NCBI RefSeq assembly: GCF_004123195.1
Contig: NZ_SDLI01000006.1
Location: 62,001 to 126,000 of the forward strand
Direction: 5' to 3'
Length of the DNA: 64,000 nucleotides
DNA from: Ammoniphilus sp. CFH 90114
GTDB lineage: Bacteria > Bacillota > Bacilli > Aneurinibacillales > RAOX-1
The position numbers and the translations under genes are program-made. Positions 9,061 to 16,825 of the stretch are shown one piece after another. Position 1 is the first letter of the stretch. Each line of letters starts with the position of its first letter. The notes under the pieces were generated by a model, which worked only from the letters and a program-made list of their open reading frames with translations, ran no database searches and was not told the DNA's origin.

Positions 9061-10482
9061 ATGATAAAGACAGAATTTCGATTGGAAAAGGATTTTCTTG
9101 GTGAGAAAGAGGTTCCTCTAGAAGCTTATTATGGAATTCAAACCTTACGAGCTGTGGAGAACTTTCCTATCACGGGATATCGGATTCACGGTGAATTAAT
9201 TAAGGCGCTTGCGATTGTTAAGAAGGCGGCTGCAGAGGCTAATATGGAGGTCTCTCGATTGAATCCTAGACTGGGAGCTGTGATTGTACAGGCAGCCGAA
9301 GAAATTATTGCCGGACAATGGCATGAGCAGTTTATTGTTGACCCGATACAGGGTGGTGCAGGTACTTCCATTAATATGAATGCCAATGAGGTCATCGCCA
9401 ATCGGGCAATTGAATTATTGGGCGGGGTTAAAGGGGATTATTTCAGCTTAAGCCCGAATACGCATGTGAATATGTCTCAATCTACGAATGATGCTTTTCC
9501 TACTGCTGTTCGGATTGCCATCCTCTCCCTCGTTGATCAACTCTTGAACACGATGGAGTTTATGTTAAGTACGTTCCAAGCGAAGGCGAAGGAATTTGAT
9601 GCTGTTATTAAGATGGGAAGAACACATCTTCAGGATGCAGTACCTATCCGTTTAGGACAAGAATTCGAGGCTTATTCAAAAGCGATAGCTAGAGATATGA
9701 AGCGTATTCGCAAAACCCGTGAGCATCTCTATGAGGTGAATATGGGAGCTACGGCAGTAGGGACAGGTCTGAACGCGGATCCACGCTATATCACCCGAGT
9801 GGTTGAACTCTTAGCAGAAAGCAGTGGATACCCACTTGTCCTTGCGGATCATCTTATTGATGCTACTCAGAATACGGATGTTTATGCAGAAGTTTCTGCT
9901 AGTCTGAAAGTATGTATGATTAATATGTCCAAGATTGCCAACGACCTGCGATTAATGGCTTCTGGTCCACGCACAGGACTTGGAGAAATCAACTTGCCAG
10001 CTAGACAGCCTGGTTCCTCCATCATGCCTGGTAAAGTGAATCCTGTCATGTGTGAAGTAATTAATCAAGTCGCGTTCCAAGTTATGGGGAACGACCATAC
10101 AATTTGTCTTGCAGCTGAAGCAGGACAACTTGAATTAAATGTGATGGAACCTGTTCTATTTTTCAACCTAATTCAGTCTCTTAGCATCATGAATCAAGCT
10201 TTTGATGTCTTTACTCGTCATTGTCTAGAAGGAATTGAGGCAAATGTGGAGCGATGCAAAGAATATGTAGAGCGAAGTGTTGGCATTATTACAGCTCTTA
10301 ACCCGCACTTAGGTTATGAGACGGCAGCCAGGATTGCCAGGGAAGCGATCGAAACGGGTAAGTCCGTTAGAGAATTATGTTTGCTTTATAATGTATTAAG
10401 TGAAGAAGAACTGCAAATTATTCTTGATCCTTATGAGATGACTTATCCGGGTATTGCAGGAGCGTCGTTAAAGGAAAGGTAG
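9061..10482 (+). CDS. aspA: Aspartate ammonia-lyase (aspartase)
   Basis: 473-residue cytoplasmic enzyme of the fumarase/aspartase superfamily converting L-aspartate to fumarate and ammonia. The superfamily signature loop GSSIMPGKVNPV is present near residue 320 with the catalytic serine. The N-terminal segment EYLGEKEVPLEAYYGIQT-like (residues 9-27), TNDAFPTAVR, the GRTHLQDAVPIRLGQE stretch and TQNTD are those of AspA rather than FumC. Length equals that of known aspartases. AAGGAG precedes the ATG. It is monocistronic. The divergent kbl-tdh unit suggests both belong to amino-acid catabolism under possibly shared control. Confidence 0.93.
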   Translation: MIKTEFRLEKDFLGEKEVPLEAYYGIQTLRAVENFPITGYRIHGELIKALAIVKKAAAEANMEVSRLNPRLGAVIVQAAEEIIAGQWHEQFIVDPIQGGAGTSINMNANEVIANRAIELLGGVKGDYFSLSPNTHVNMSQSTNDAFPTAVRIAILSLVDQLLNTMEFMLSTFQAKAKEFDAVIKMGRTHLQDAVPIRLGQEFEAYSKAIARDMKRIRKTREHLYEVNMGATAVGTGLNADPRYITRVVELLAESSGYPLVLADHLIDATQNTDVYAEVSASLKVCMINMSKIANDLRLMASGPRTGLGEINLPARQPGSSIMPGKVNPVMCEVINQVAFQVMGNDHTICLAAEAGQLELNVMEPVLFFNLIQSLSIMNQAFDVFTRHCLEGIEANVERCKEYVERSVGIITALNPHLGYETAARIAREAIETGKSVRELCLLYNVLSEEELQIILDPYEMTYPGIAGASLKER

Positions 10483-10492
10483 TTAAGAAAAA

Positions 10493-10549
10493 AAAGGGAT
10501 GACTCAACAGGACAACTAAAAGTGTCCCTAGGGTCATCCCCTTTCGTTT
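10493..10549. terminator. Bidirectional terminator
   Basis: GGGATGAC (10496-10503) pairs with GTCATCCC (10533-10540), with A-run before and T-rich sequence after, between convergent aspA and the MerR/B12 regulator gene. Confidence 0.8.
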
Positions 10550-10553
10550 TTGG

Positions 10554-11447
10554 TTATCGCATCCACTCCAAATCAAACCATTGATCCCAGAGTGCAGACG
10601 AATGACCGATATTCCAGTTCTGTAGAGACTCAGGAGCGTTCAACATCCCTTGACCCCCTATAACAAACTTAAGTCCAGGATGTTCGGTTGTTAATTGGCT
10701 AATGAGCTCCCTTACGGCCCTCTGTAAATCAGGTCTAGTAATGGAAATACAGACTAAACCAATATTCAAGTCTGTAATGACTTTATCTAATCCGTTTTCA
10801 GGAGTATCTGGTCCCAGATATACGACGTCCATGCCTTTTCTCCGTAAAAACAGAGTGAACAACAGCAACCCGACTTGGTGATGTTCACCAGGTGGACACA
10901 GAGCTAGTGCGCGCGGATAGGTCTTATCAACCGGAAAGACACGTAGAAGGTGGCTGATTCGGTGCATAATCCAGTTACTCGCGAAGTGCTCCTGAGCAAC
11001 GGAGATATTCCCCTTTTCCCATTCGTCTCCGATCCGATGCAAGAGCTGTGGCAGCACGTTTTGTAGGACGGTTTCGATGGGCCAAACCGCGAAGGATAGC
11101 TCTAGGGCCTCGCTCGCCTTATTGGAATCCAACGCAATAAGAGATTCATATAACGTATCCATGCGTTTTAAGTCCAATTCCTGTAATTCCCTGCTTGAAC
11201 TGCTGGTTACCGCTTTTTCAGCTTGCTGTTTTCTTTGAGCAAGAAGCTGAACGGCTTGGCTGATATTGACTCCGACTTCTTCGGTTTGTTTCTTTAACCA
11301 CTTCAAATCTAATACATCGTTCTCAGAATAAAGACGATGGCCACCCTCCGTTCGTTCTGAAGGTCCAAGACCATAACGTCTCTCCCAGGCGCGAATCGTT
11401 ACTGCAGGTATTCCTGTTAACTCAGAGACTTTTTTAATTGGATACAC
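10554..11447 (-). CDS. carH: CarH/LitR-type MerR regulator with B12-binding photoreceptor domain
   Basis: 297 residues in three parts: an N-terminal MerR winged helix (residues 1-70, IPAVTIRAWERRYGL and GGHRLYSENDV), a four-helix cap domain, and a C-terminal B12-binding Rossmann domain. The diagnostic CarH motif W-x9-EH is intact (W143, E153, H154), and E188-x-H190-x-x-G193 (GEHHQVG) supplies the lower cobalt ligand; spacing matches T. thermophilus CarH. CarH proteins bind adenosylcobalamin, form DNA-binding tetramers in the dark and fall apart in light. The start is GTG 11447. Three tandem 11-bp repeats sit at its own promoter. No carotenoid gene lies nearby, so targets other than itself and the divergent small gene are unknown. 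Confidence 0.88.
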   Translation of the reverse strand: MYPIKKVSELTGIPAVTIRAWERRYGLGPSERTEGGHRLYSENDVLDLKWLKKQTEEVGVNISQAVQLLAQRKQQAEKAVTSSSSRELQELDLKRMDTLYESLIALDSNKASEALELSFAVWPIETVLQNVLPQLLHRIGDEWEKGNISVAQEHFASNWIMHRISHLLRVFPVDKTYPRALALCPPGEHHQVGLLLFTLFLRRKGMDVVYLGPDTPENGLDKVITDLNIGLVCISITRPDLQRAVRELISQLTTEHPGLKFVIGGQGMLNAPESLQNWNIGHSSALWDQWFDLEWMR

Positions 11448-11495
11448 GGTTAAACCTACTCTCTTTACTGAAAATGAAACATTTCTCTATTCTAA

Positions 11496-11528
11496 TTGTA
11501 CAATATGGATACAAATGTTGTACAGTTT
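11496..11528. promoter_or_regulatory. CarH operator: three tandem 11-bp direct repeats
   Basis: Units TTGTACAATAT, GGATACAAATG and TTGTACAGTTT follow each other without gaps and share TACA at the same register. Read on the minus strand, TGTACA (-35-like) and TACAAT (-10-like) fall inside the repeats, so a bound repressor would block carH transcription. Three 11-bp repeats are what T. thermophilus CarH recognises. Confidence 0.7.
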
Positions 11529-11621
11529 GATTCAGCAAATTTTTGTGTTTAAAAGGTCCAAGCGTTTTGTCAGGTCCCTTAATAGAATACTAGTAGCTAA
11601 CATTAAGGAGGTCAGCGTGAG

Positions 11622-11858
11622 ATGAGGAGCTTACCAGAAAGCAAACGCAGAAAGCTAGAATCTGCCGTAAAGCAACTAAGAGGGAAAACTATTGTTATAA
11701 GAGATTCAAATGGCAAGAGGTATCAAATGGTTGTACAAGGAATACGAGGCAACTATTTAGTCATGAGACAAGTGCAGTCCGGGACACCGAAGGCTCAAGT
11801 AAAGCTTTTTCCCTTCTTTTTCTTTCCTCTCCCCTTCTTTTTCCCTTTCATCTTTTAA
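11622..11858 (+). CDS. Small basic protein with aromatic Phe/Pro tail
   Basis: 78 residues, start ATG with AAGGAGG upstream. The first 60 residues are strongly basic (KRRKLESAVKQLRGK, NGKRYQMVVQG) and look like a small beta-barrel. The tail LFPFFFFPLPFFFPFIF is almost only phenylalanine and proline. This composition recalls small spore-coat-type or membrane-associated proteins of Bacillales, but I do not recognise the family. It is divergent from carH with the CarH operator in between, so light/B12 control is possible. A hairpin terminator follows. Confidence 0.7.
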   Translation: MRSLPESKRRKLESAVKQLRGKTIVIRDSNGKRYQMVVQGIRGNYLVMRQVQSGTPKAQVKLFPFFFFPLPFFFPFIF

Positions 11859-11865
11859 GTGAATT

Positions 11866-11895
11866 AGCTGTTCCCCAATGGGACGGCTATTTTTA
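11866..11895 (+). terminator. Rho-independent terminator
   Basis: AGCTGTTCCC pairs with GGGACGGCT (one bulge, one wobble), followed by ATTTTT. Confidence 0.65.
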
Positions 11896-11957
11896 GTCAT
11901 ATATCCAGATAAAAAGGATATGTTTAGGATATAGCTGTTACAGAGGGGGCCTCCTAG

Positions 11958-12449
11958 ATGAATAACTTCTTTGAACAAGTAAGAAGAGAGTCTACTCGTA
12001 TTGCATATCGGACTGTTGCAGATCATTCTAACTCCACCCAAACTTTTGCTTTTAAAGCAGACCTGCTCAAAGATCTGATCAACCAAGTCAAGGGACAGGA
12101 ACTGCAAGATATCCATGTCGTCATAAACGATACGTCCATTGTCGTCACGGGCGTTGCTCGTAAATTAATGATTAAGATTCCTTTCTCTATGACTATGAGA
12201 CCTGTTTCTACAGAGAGAGGAGCATTAGCGTTCCTCGTGGATGAAATGACACCCGTAAACGTTCCTTGGTTGAACCAGAAGGTATTCAATCACCCGCCCT
12301 ACTTACATTTTAAAGATGGTCTTCTAACTTTAAATCTGGAGCCGCTAAAAAAGATGGAAGAATTCGATGACATGGAGATTCAACAGGTAGACATTCATGA
12401 TGGGAAAATTTTTGTTGTGCTGGGTGCTAACTTCCTTTCTAAACATTAA
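11958..12449 (+). CDS. Hypothetical protein, GVARK family paralogue 1
   Basis: 163-residue soluble protein without signal peptide or membrane segment, start ATG preceded by GAGGGGG. It is a paralogue of the protein at 26485-26985. Shared landmarks in the same order are V-x-GVARK-x-x-x-KIPF (about residues 59-72), the acidic EM-x-P after a hydrophobic strand, and an FN-x-PPYLHFKDGLLTLNL-type segment near residue 115. The pattern of alternating hydrophobic strands suggests a beta-rich lipid-binding or SMP-like fold, which is inference. I know no function for the family. It is downstream of the aromatic-tail gene but separated by a terminator. Confidence 0.75.
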   Translation: MNNFFEQVRRESTRIAYRTVADHSNSTQTFAFKADLLKDLINQVKGQELQDIHVVINDTSIVVTGVARKLMIKIPFSMTMRPVSTERGALAFLVDEMTPVNVPWLNQKVFNHPPYLHFKDGLLTLNLEPLKKMEEFDDMEIQQVDIHDGKIFVVLGANFLSKH

Positions 12450-12538
12450 CAAGGTAACTACCTACCTTTTGTCATTTATGTTAAAATAGAATTAATAATC
12501 TATATTCATCCGCATCAGGAACAATAAGGAGGATACCC

Positions 12539-12634
12539 ATGTTTACCTGGGTAAGTGTTGGAGCCGGGTTACTCGTTACCGTTTACGTTATCCTATTTCA
12601 TCAGCTCTTTGCTTTACTAGAAGAAGAGCATTAA
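12539..12634 (+). CDS. 31-residue single-pass membrane peptide
   Basis: ATG 12539 has AAGGAGGAT seven bases upstream. The peptide begins MFTWVSVGAG, has one hydrophobic helix of about 19 residues and ends in the acidic, cytosolic-looking LLEEEH. It is followed at once by a terminator, so this is a complete transcription unit. Such one-helix peptides are frequent in Bacillales and often regulate membrane complexes; no specific partner can be named. Confidence 0.65.
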   Translation: MFTWVSVGAGLLVTVYVILFHQLFALLEEEH

Positions 12635-12649
12635 TCAGTTTAAGATGAC

Positions 12650-12687
12650 AAAGGCCTGCCTCTTCTCAAGGCAAGCCTTTATCTTTT
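12650..12687. terminator. Bidirectional terminator
   Basis: AAAGGC-CT-GCCT pairs with AGGC-AA-GCCTTT around TCTTCTCA, T-rich on the + side. It lies between the micropeptide gene and the convergent Dps-like gene. Confidence 0.7.
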
Positions 12688-12702
12688 ACAGTTTCTTCGT
12701 AG

Positions 12703-13455
12703 TTATTGTAGTTTGGTGTTTGGGTTCATAGGACGATCTCCTGCCATATCCCCACTGCCGTCAATTAGGTGTGTCATGCCCCGAACTAATGTATCGTCTT
12801 CAAGCACACTGTATAGGTGGTAGCCGAAGTCCTCTCGGTCTGTTAACACTTCTTGCAGGACCTCTGAAGTTCCGAAGTCGTGTAATGTCTCAGCACGAGC
12901 AATGGTTCTTCTTAACATTTCTTGCAGCTTAAGTTCATGCTCCAAATCATTTCGAATGAAATCACGAACGGTATACCTTCCTTCTACCTCGTGCTTAATG
13001 TAAGATAGCTCATGTTGCGTTACCGGATGAGCGGTTGGTACTCCTCCTAATCGAGCTACCCTTTCACCTACCATATCAATGTGCTTCACCGTTTTTTCAC
13101 GATGTTCGTTTAGGAGTTCATGAAGACTGAGAAAAGCTTCTGCTCCTTCTGTAAGCCAATGGTGTTTATTGTATTGATGCAGGGCTACAGTTAGGGCACA
13201 CTGGTGGTCATCAAGCATGAGGGCCATTTCTAATCTTGTTTCATAAGGAAGCCCAATGCCTGCTCCAATCTGTTTAACTGTTCTTGGTTGTTGCCGCAAA
13301 ATCATGTGGTGAGCGGTTTGGTGTCCAGGCATTTGGGGATTGAACCCCGATTTGGTTAAGTTAAACTCACCTTGGAAGTTACTCATATTCGTCATAATCC
13401 TTGTGATATCTGGATTAGGTACGCCTACTTGTCCCATTTGTTCATTCAAATTCAT
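12703..13455 (-). CDS. Dps-like ferritin-fold protein with N-terminal extension
   Basis: 250 residues, far longer than classical Dps (about 150). The first 60 residues are an Asn/Gln/Met-rich extension like those of coat proteins. The Dps helix-bundle landmarks follow: HHW at 98-100, SLH at 110-112, D127 and E131 in IDMVGERVARLGGVP. Measured against Dps ferroxidase sites, the first aspartate (Asp47 in Listeria Dps) is Asn116 and there is one extra residue between the two histidines, so iron oxidation may be altered. It lies 13 bases behind a CotF-like coat gene, pointing to a role in the spore or its coat. A DNA-protection role is not shown. Confidence 0.8.
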   Translation of the reverse strand: MNLNEQMGQVGVPNPDITRIMTNMSNFQGEFNLTKSGFNPQMPGHQTAHHMILRQQPRTVKQIGAGIGLPYETRLEMALMLDDHQCALTVALHQYNKHHWLTEGAEAFLSLHELLNEHREKTVKHIDMVGERVARLGGVPTAHPVTQHELSYIKHEVEGRYTVRDFIRNDLEHELKLQEMLRRTIARAETLHDFGTSEVLQEVLTDREDFGYHLYSVLEDDTLVRGMTHLIDGSGDMAGDRPMNPNTKLQ

Positions 13456-13468
13456 CTACCTTACTCCT

Positions 13469-14029
13469 TTACATCATCATCGATGTCATATTTTGTCCCT
13501 GGAATGGGCGGATCATTGTGTTCATGGTATGATCAGCTAACTGCGGAGCTTGGTAATAGCCTTTATAATTCATGAATTGCCATAATTCATAGGCCATTTC
13601 TTGGCAGACGTTTGCACAAGTTGCGTGGTAAGTACGGACTTGAGGATCTACACACTCACAAGCCCATAACATAGCCACCGCTGCCCCTGATTTATGCAAA
13701 TTTAATAATACGGTAGAGATGGACATATCCGATAGCTTCGTCGCTTGTGGGTTCGGAGCGGACATGGTAGGTTGCTGTAAGCCAACTTGTGGCTGCTCAT
13801 ATACGTTCATCTGTGGAGTATGTGGTGCTTGCATTTGGACCCCTTTGCCAAGCAGCAAGTTTACGCCTTGCTGATAAGCTTGAATCTCACGACGTTGTTG
13901 ATTTTGAAGGATATCTCGAAGGTGAGCATCTTGTGTCATTCCCATCAATGCTCCATACAGTTCAATTGTCGCTGCCTTGCTTCGAAGTGCTTCTTGAGTT
14001 TCTAAAAATTCGTGTGCTGCCCAACGCAT
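13469..14029 (-). CDS. CotF-family spore coat protein
   Basis: 186 residues with a ferritin-like helical coat-F domain split by a Gln/Pro/Met-rich linker (about 66-95, QMQAPHTPQMNVYEQPQ). The C-terminal half carries the family pattern CQEMAYELWQFMNYKGYYQAPQL. GGAGGGG lies upstream of the ATG. CotF-family proteins are structural parts of the spore coat, made in the mother cell. It is the first gene of a two-gene unit with the Dps-like protein. I could not find a convincing sporulation sigma-factor promoter by eye. Confidence 0.82.
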   Translation of the reverse strand: MRWAAHEFLETQEALRSKAATIELYGALMGMTQDAHLRDILQNQQRREIQAYQQGVNLLLGKGVQMQAPHTPQMNVYEQPQVGLQQPTMSAPNPQATKLSDMSISTVLLNLHKSGAAVAMLWACECVDPQVRTYHATCANVCQEMAYELWQFMNYKGYYQAPQLADHTMNTMIRPFQGQNMTSMMM

Positions 14030-14105
14030 GGTAATAACCCCTCCATCATATTGGTAGTAATTGGTTTACTCTTTTATTATCACAGTTATTGCGGTTATTA
14101 TTCAT

Positions 14106-14143
14106 GCAAAAAGAGCCTACCGCGTTAGATGCGTTAGGCTCTT
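14106..14143 (-). terminator. Terminator of the substrate-binding protein gene
   Basis: On the minus strand AAGAGCCTA pairs with TAGGCTCTT and is followed by TTTTTG. Confidence 0.8.
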
Positions 14144-14153
14144 CTTACTTGTG

Positions 14154-15155
14154 TTACTCAATGATGATAGCATTCTTCTTCATTTCTTCCGTTACTTCGA
14201 TTCCAGCATCCTTAGCGGCCTTTAGGTTAATGTAAAGATCCGTCTTGTCTGGGAATCCTACAGAGATATCTCCGGGATTTTTCCCTTTAAGTATCTCAAT
14301 CGCCATCTCTCCTGCCTTGTACCCGATGTCAAACTCTTCGACACCTGATCCGGCAAATACTCCTCGTTTAACCGAGTCAGCGTCCCCTGCAAAGAACGGC
14401 AGCTTATTCTGATTCGCCACTTGGATAACGGCTTCTAAAGCAGATGCAACTGTATTGTCCTTGAAGTACGCGATGGCATCTACTCGTCCCACTAAAGATT
14501 CAGCGGCTTGTTGAACTTCAGAGCTTGTAGCTGCAGTAGCGTCAACAGCTTCCATTCCTAGGGATGTTATAGCTTTCTTCGCACTCTCTATGTTGTATAC
14601 AGAGTTCTGTTCACCACTATTGTAGATAAGCCCAACCTTCTTCGCTTCAGGGAAGAATTGTTTGATCGCTCCGATGGTGCTCTTAATTCCATCAGGATGC
14701 GTGTCAGACATACCGGTTACATTCGAACCAGGCTTATCCACTTGAGAAACTAGCTTAGCACCCAGAGGATCCGTCACGGCAGTGAACACAACTGGAATAT
14801 CTTGTGCGGCCTTTGCAGCGGCTTGCGCACTTGGGGTAGCGATAGCTAAGATCAGGTCATTCTTGTCATTAACAAGTTTCTGCGCAATGGTAATGTTATT
14901 GTTCATATCCCCTTGTGCAATCTGTACATCGACCTTTAGATTCTTACCTTCTTCATACCCTGCGTCCTTAAGTGCAGCCAAGAATCCCTTTCTTCCTTCA
15001 TCAAGCGAAGGATGCTCTACAATTTGTGTAATACCAATCTTTACAACCTTCTCTGCTGGTGCTGCATCGTTACCTGCAGTAGGTGCAGGTTGGTTTCCAC
15101 AAGCCGCAAGAAATAGCATAGCTCCCATTGTGGTTAATGATAAAAACTTCTTCAT
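14154..15155 (-). CDS. ABC transporter substrate-binding lipoprotein (TrpX/DUF534-like), orphan
   Basis: 333 residues from ATG 15155 (GGAGGAG just upstream; a longer reading from 15179 lacks a good site). The lipobox LAAC (about residues 17-20) marks a lipoprotein. The mature domain KIGITQIVEHPSLDEGRKGF, FTAVTDPLGAKLV, NVTGMSDTHPD is typical of the ABC_sub_bind family, whose characterised members bind aromatic amino acids (TrpX, TyrX). The usual permease and ATPase genes are absent on both sides, so it must share a transporter or the partners lie elsewhere. A candidate cre site is upstream. Confidence 0.88.
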   Translation of the reverse strand: MKKFLSLTTMGAMLFLAACGNQPAPTAGNDAAPAEKVVKIGITQIVEHPSLDEGRKGFLAALKDAGYEEGKNLKVDVQIAQGDMNNNITIAQKLVNDKNDLILAIATPSAQAAAKAAQDIPVVFTAVTDPLGAKLVSQVDKPGSNVTGMSDTHPDGIKSTIGAIKQFFPEAKKVGLIYNSGEQNSVYNIESAKKAITSLGMEAVDATAATSSEVQQAAESLVGRVDAIAYFKDNTVASALEAVIQVANQNKLPFFAGDADSVKRGVFAGSGVEEFDIGYKAGEMAIEILKGKNPGDISVGFPDKTDLYINLKAAKDAGIEVTEEMKKNAIIIE

Positions 15156-15267
15156 AAGCTCTCCTCCTCTAATCTCCACTCACTCATCTAAATTTATTTT
15201 TCTTAATGTTTTGTATTATATTATAGACAAACGAAATGTTCAACAGGATTTTTGTTTCGACAAATTG

Positions 15268-15281
15268 AGCAAGCGCTTCCA
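15268..15281. promoter_or_regulatory. Weak candidate cre site
   Basis: AGCAAGCGCTTCCA has the palindromic AAGCGCTT core of cre sites but only 11 of 14 consensus positions. It is about 113 bp upstream of the lipoprotein gene. Confidence 0.3.
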
Positions 15282-15340
15282 TATTTGCTGTAATTATAGT
15301 ATAATAAGATATAAGTTAACTTCATTAAGGGGGAAGATGA

Positions 15341-15532
15341 ATGTACTATACTTCCGGAAAAGATGTAACCGTTACCATTTGGGAGAAAGGTATAACTTTT
15401 CACGCGAAAATTGAAAAGTGGAACCATAATGAAGTGATTGTCAACGAAAAGAATAATCGAGCAAAATGGACCTTCCCTTATCAAGACGTATTGAAAGGAA
15501 AAATCAAAATATCACCCAAAAGAACTCATTAA
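15341..15532 (+). CDS. Small hypothetical protein
   Basis: 63-residue basic protein; ATG 15341 is preceded by AAGGGGGAAG at normal spacing. The sequence (VTVTIWEKGITFHAKIEKW, VIVNEKNNRAKWTFPYQDVLKGK) reads as a small all-beta fold with no cysteine, signal peptide or membrane helix. It is a single gene with its own strong terminator, which supports it being expressed. Family not recognised. Confidence 0.7.
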   Translation: MYYTSGKDVTVTIWEKGITFHAKIEKWNHNEVIVNEKNNRAKWTFPYQDVLKGKIKISPKRTH

Positions 15533-15534
15533 TC

Positions 15535-15561
15535 AGGCTTCCCTAACCGGAAGCCTTTTTT
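15535..15561 (+). terminator. Rho-independent terminator
   Basis: AGGCTTCC pairs with GGAAGCCT around CTAACC, followed by TTTTTTG. Confidence 0.88.
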
Positions 15562-15623
15562 GTTTTCATATGTCTTCTTTATTCGGGGATGATAAAGAAA
15601 ATAAGGATAAAAGGAGATAAGGG

Positions 15624-16409
15624 ATGAGAAAACCACTGAACAGACTTGCGGTTTTGTTCTACTTTTTGGTTTTATGTCTAAACCAAACGGTTCCTTCATT
15701 TGCAGAGGAGGAAAAGTCTAGAAAAGTGGCTATTGTTATTGATGACTTCGGTAATGACATGTTGGGGACAGAGGAAATTCTTCAGCTGGATATACCATTA
15801 ACCGTAGCTGTTATGCCGTTCTTGCCTACTACCAAACGTGATGCTGAATGGGCCTATAAGCGGGGACATGAAGTGTTCATTCATCTCCCTATGGAGCCAA
15901 GAAGAGGGAAAAAGAGTTGGTTAGGTCCAGGAGCCATTACGACAGACCTAAGCGATGAGGAGATCCGAAAGCGAGTTAATCAAGCGGTAGATCAAGTTCC
16001 TCATGCCACAGGGATGAATAACCATATGGGTTCAAAAGCCACCGCAGACTCGAGGGTCATGAGAATTGTCTTAGAAGTCTGTAAGGAGCGCAACCTTATC
16101 TATCTTGACAGTAAAACCACTCATAAAAGCGTCATTCCTGAACTAGCTAAGGAGATCGGAGTACCATTAATAGAAAATCATATTTTTCTTGATGATATAT
16201 ACAAGACATCCCATATAGATAAGCAATTCCGCATACTTCTAAAACATATTCAGCATCATCCTGAGTGTATCGCTATTGGACATGTCGGACCTCCAGGAAA
16301 AAAAACAGCGGCTGTCCTCAAGAAACATATTCCTGATATACAAAAGGAGGCTGAATTTGTCTTTGTTTCAACGTTAGTAAAACCCATGTTTCAACTAGAC
16401 CTAAATTGA
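15624..16409 (+). CDS. Divergent polysaccharide deacetylase (YibQ/DUF610 family), secreted
   Basis: 261 residues with an N-terminal signal peptide (RLAVLFYFLVLCLNQTVPSFA). The mature part has the family's VAIVIDDFGND (about 35-45) at the metal-site aspartates, VMPFLPTTKRDA, EVFIHLPMEP, a G-MNNHMGSKAT segment and IAIGHVGPPGKKT near the end. This matches the divergent deacetylase family related to NodB carbohydrate deacetylases; the exact substrate is not established, and cell-wall or exopolysaccharide glycans are the usual guess. AAGGAGATAAGG precedes the ATG. It is monocistronic. Confidence 0.85.
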   Translation: MRKPLNRLAVLFYFLVLCLNQTVPSFAEEEKSRKVAIVIDDFGNDMLGTEEILQLDIPLTVAVMPFLPTTKRDAEWAYKRGHEVFIHLPMEPRRGKKSWLGPGAITTDLSDEEIRKRVNQAVDQVPHATGMNNHMGSKATADSRVMRIVLEVCKERNLIYLDSKTTHKSVIPELAKEIGVPLIENHIFLDDIYKTSHIDKQFRILLKHIQHHPECIAIGHVGPPGKKTAAVLKKHIPDIQKEAEFVFVSTLVKPMFQLDLN

Positions 16410-16419
16410 CAAAATCAAT

Positions 16420-16448
16420 GCCTGTATCCACAAACTTCGGATACAGGC
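16420..16448. terminator. Stable hairpin between convergent genes
   Basis: Perfect 10-bp stem GCCTGTATCC / GGATACAGGC. T-runs on both sides are weak, so it is a probable but not strong terminator. Confidence 0.5.
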
Positions 16449-16463
16449 TCGTATTCATCGTCG

Positions 16464-16706
16464 CTATTTTACCAATAGGTTTTCTATAAGTCGCTTCTTC
16501 ATAATAGATAGAGCATCAATTTCATTTACATAAGCTGTTCTAGGAAAATACCATAGCGCTTTTCCGTCCTTGTCTACTGCAATATAAGTGAAGGCTTCCT
16601 CTTCATCCTCTAACTCATCTGGTTTACATAGGTATTCCAGATCGTTAATAAAGCCTACAGAAATAAAGCCTAGTTCTATTAGTTCGTCTTTTGTTTTCTT
16701 ATCCAT
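16464..16706 (-). CDS. Small acidic hypothetical protein
   Basis: 80 residues starting at ATG 16706, chosen because GAGGGG lies about ten bases upstream; an upstream in-frame ATG at 16733 has no such site. The protein begins MDKKTKDELIELGFISVGF, contains an acidic DELEDEEEAF stretch and then AVDKDGKALWYFPR. No membrane helix or cysteine cluster. Family unknown. Confidence 0.6.
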   Translation of the reverse strand: MDKKTKDELIELGFISVGFINDLEYLCKPDELEDEEEAFTYIAVDKDGKALWYFPRTAYVNEIDALSIMKKRLIENLLVK

Positions 16707-16825
16707 TTTTGCTATCCCCTCAGTTACACGCATACTTACTGCTCTACATTATAACAAGTCTAATAAGCGTTGTGTGTGTAGCTTTTTCGTCAAATTTCTT
16801 CATAATAGTTGGGGTTTTGACTCAT

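Noticed and set aside
13340-14034. Plus-strand frames opposite the Dps-like and CotF-like genes
   Set aside because: Shadow frames: no ribosome site, no recognisable protein features, fully inside well-supported genes.
14782-15414. 210-codon plus-strand frame over the substrate-binding lipoprotein gene
   Set aside because: It is antisense to a gene with lipobox and family motifs and overlaps the next small gene; composition is not protein-like.
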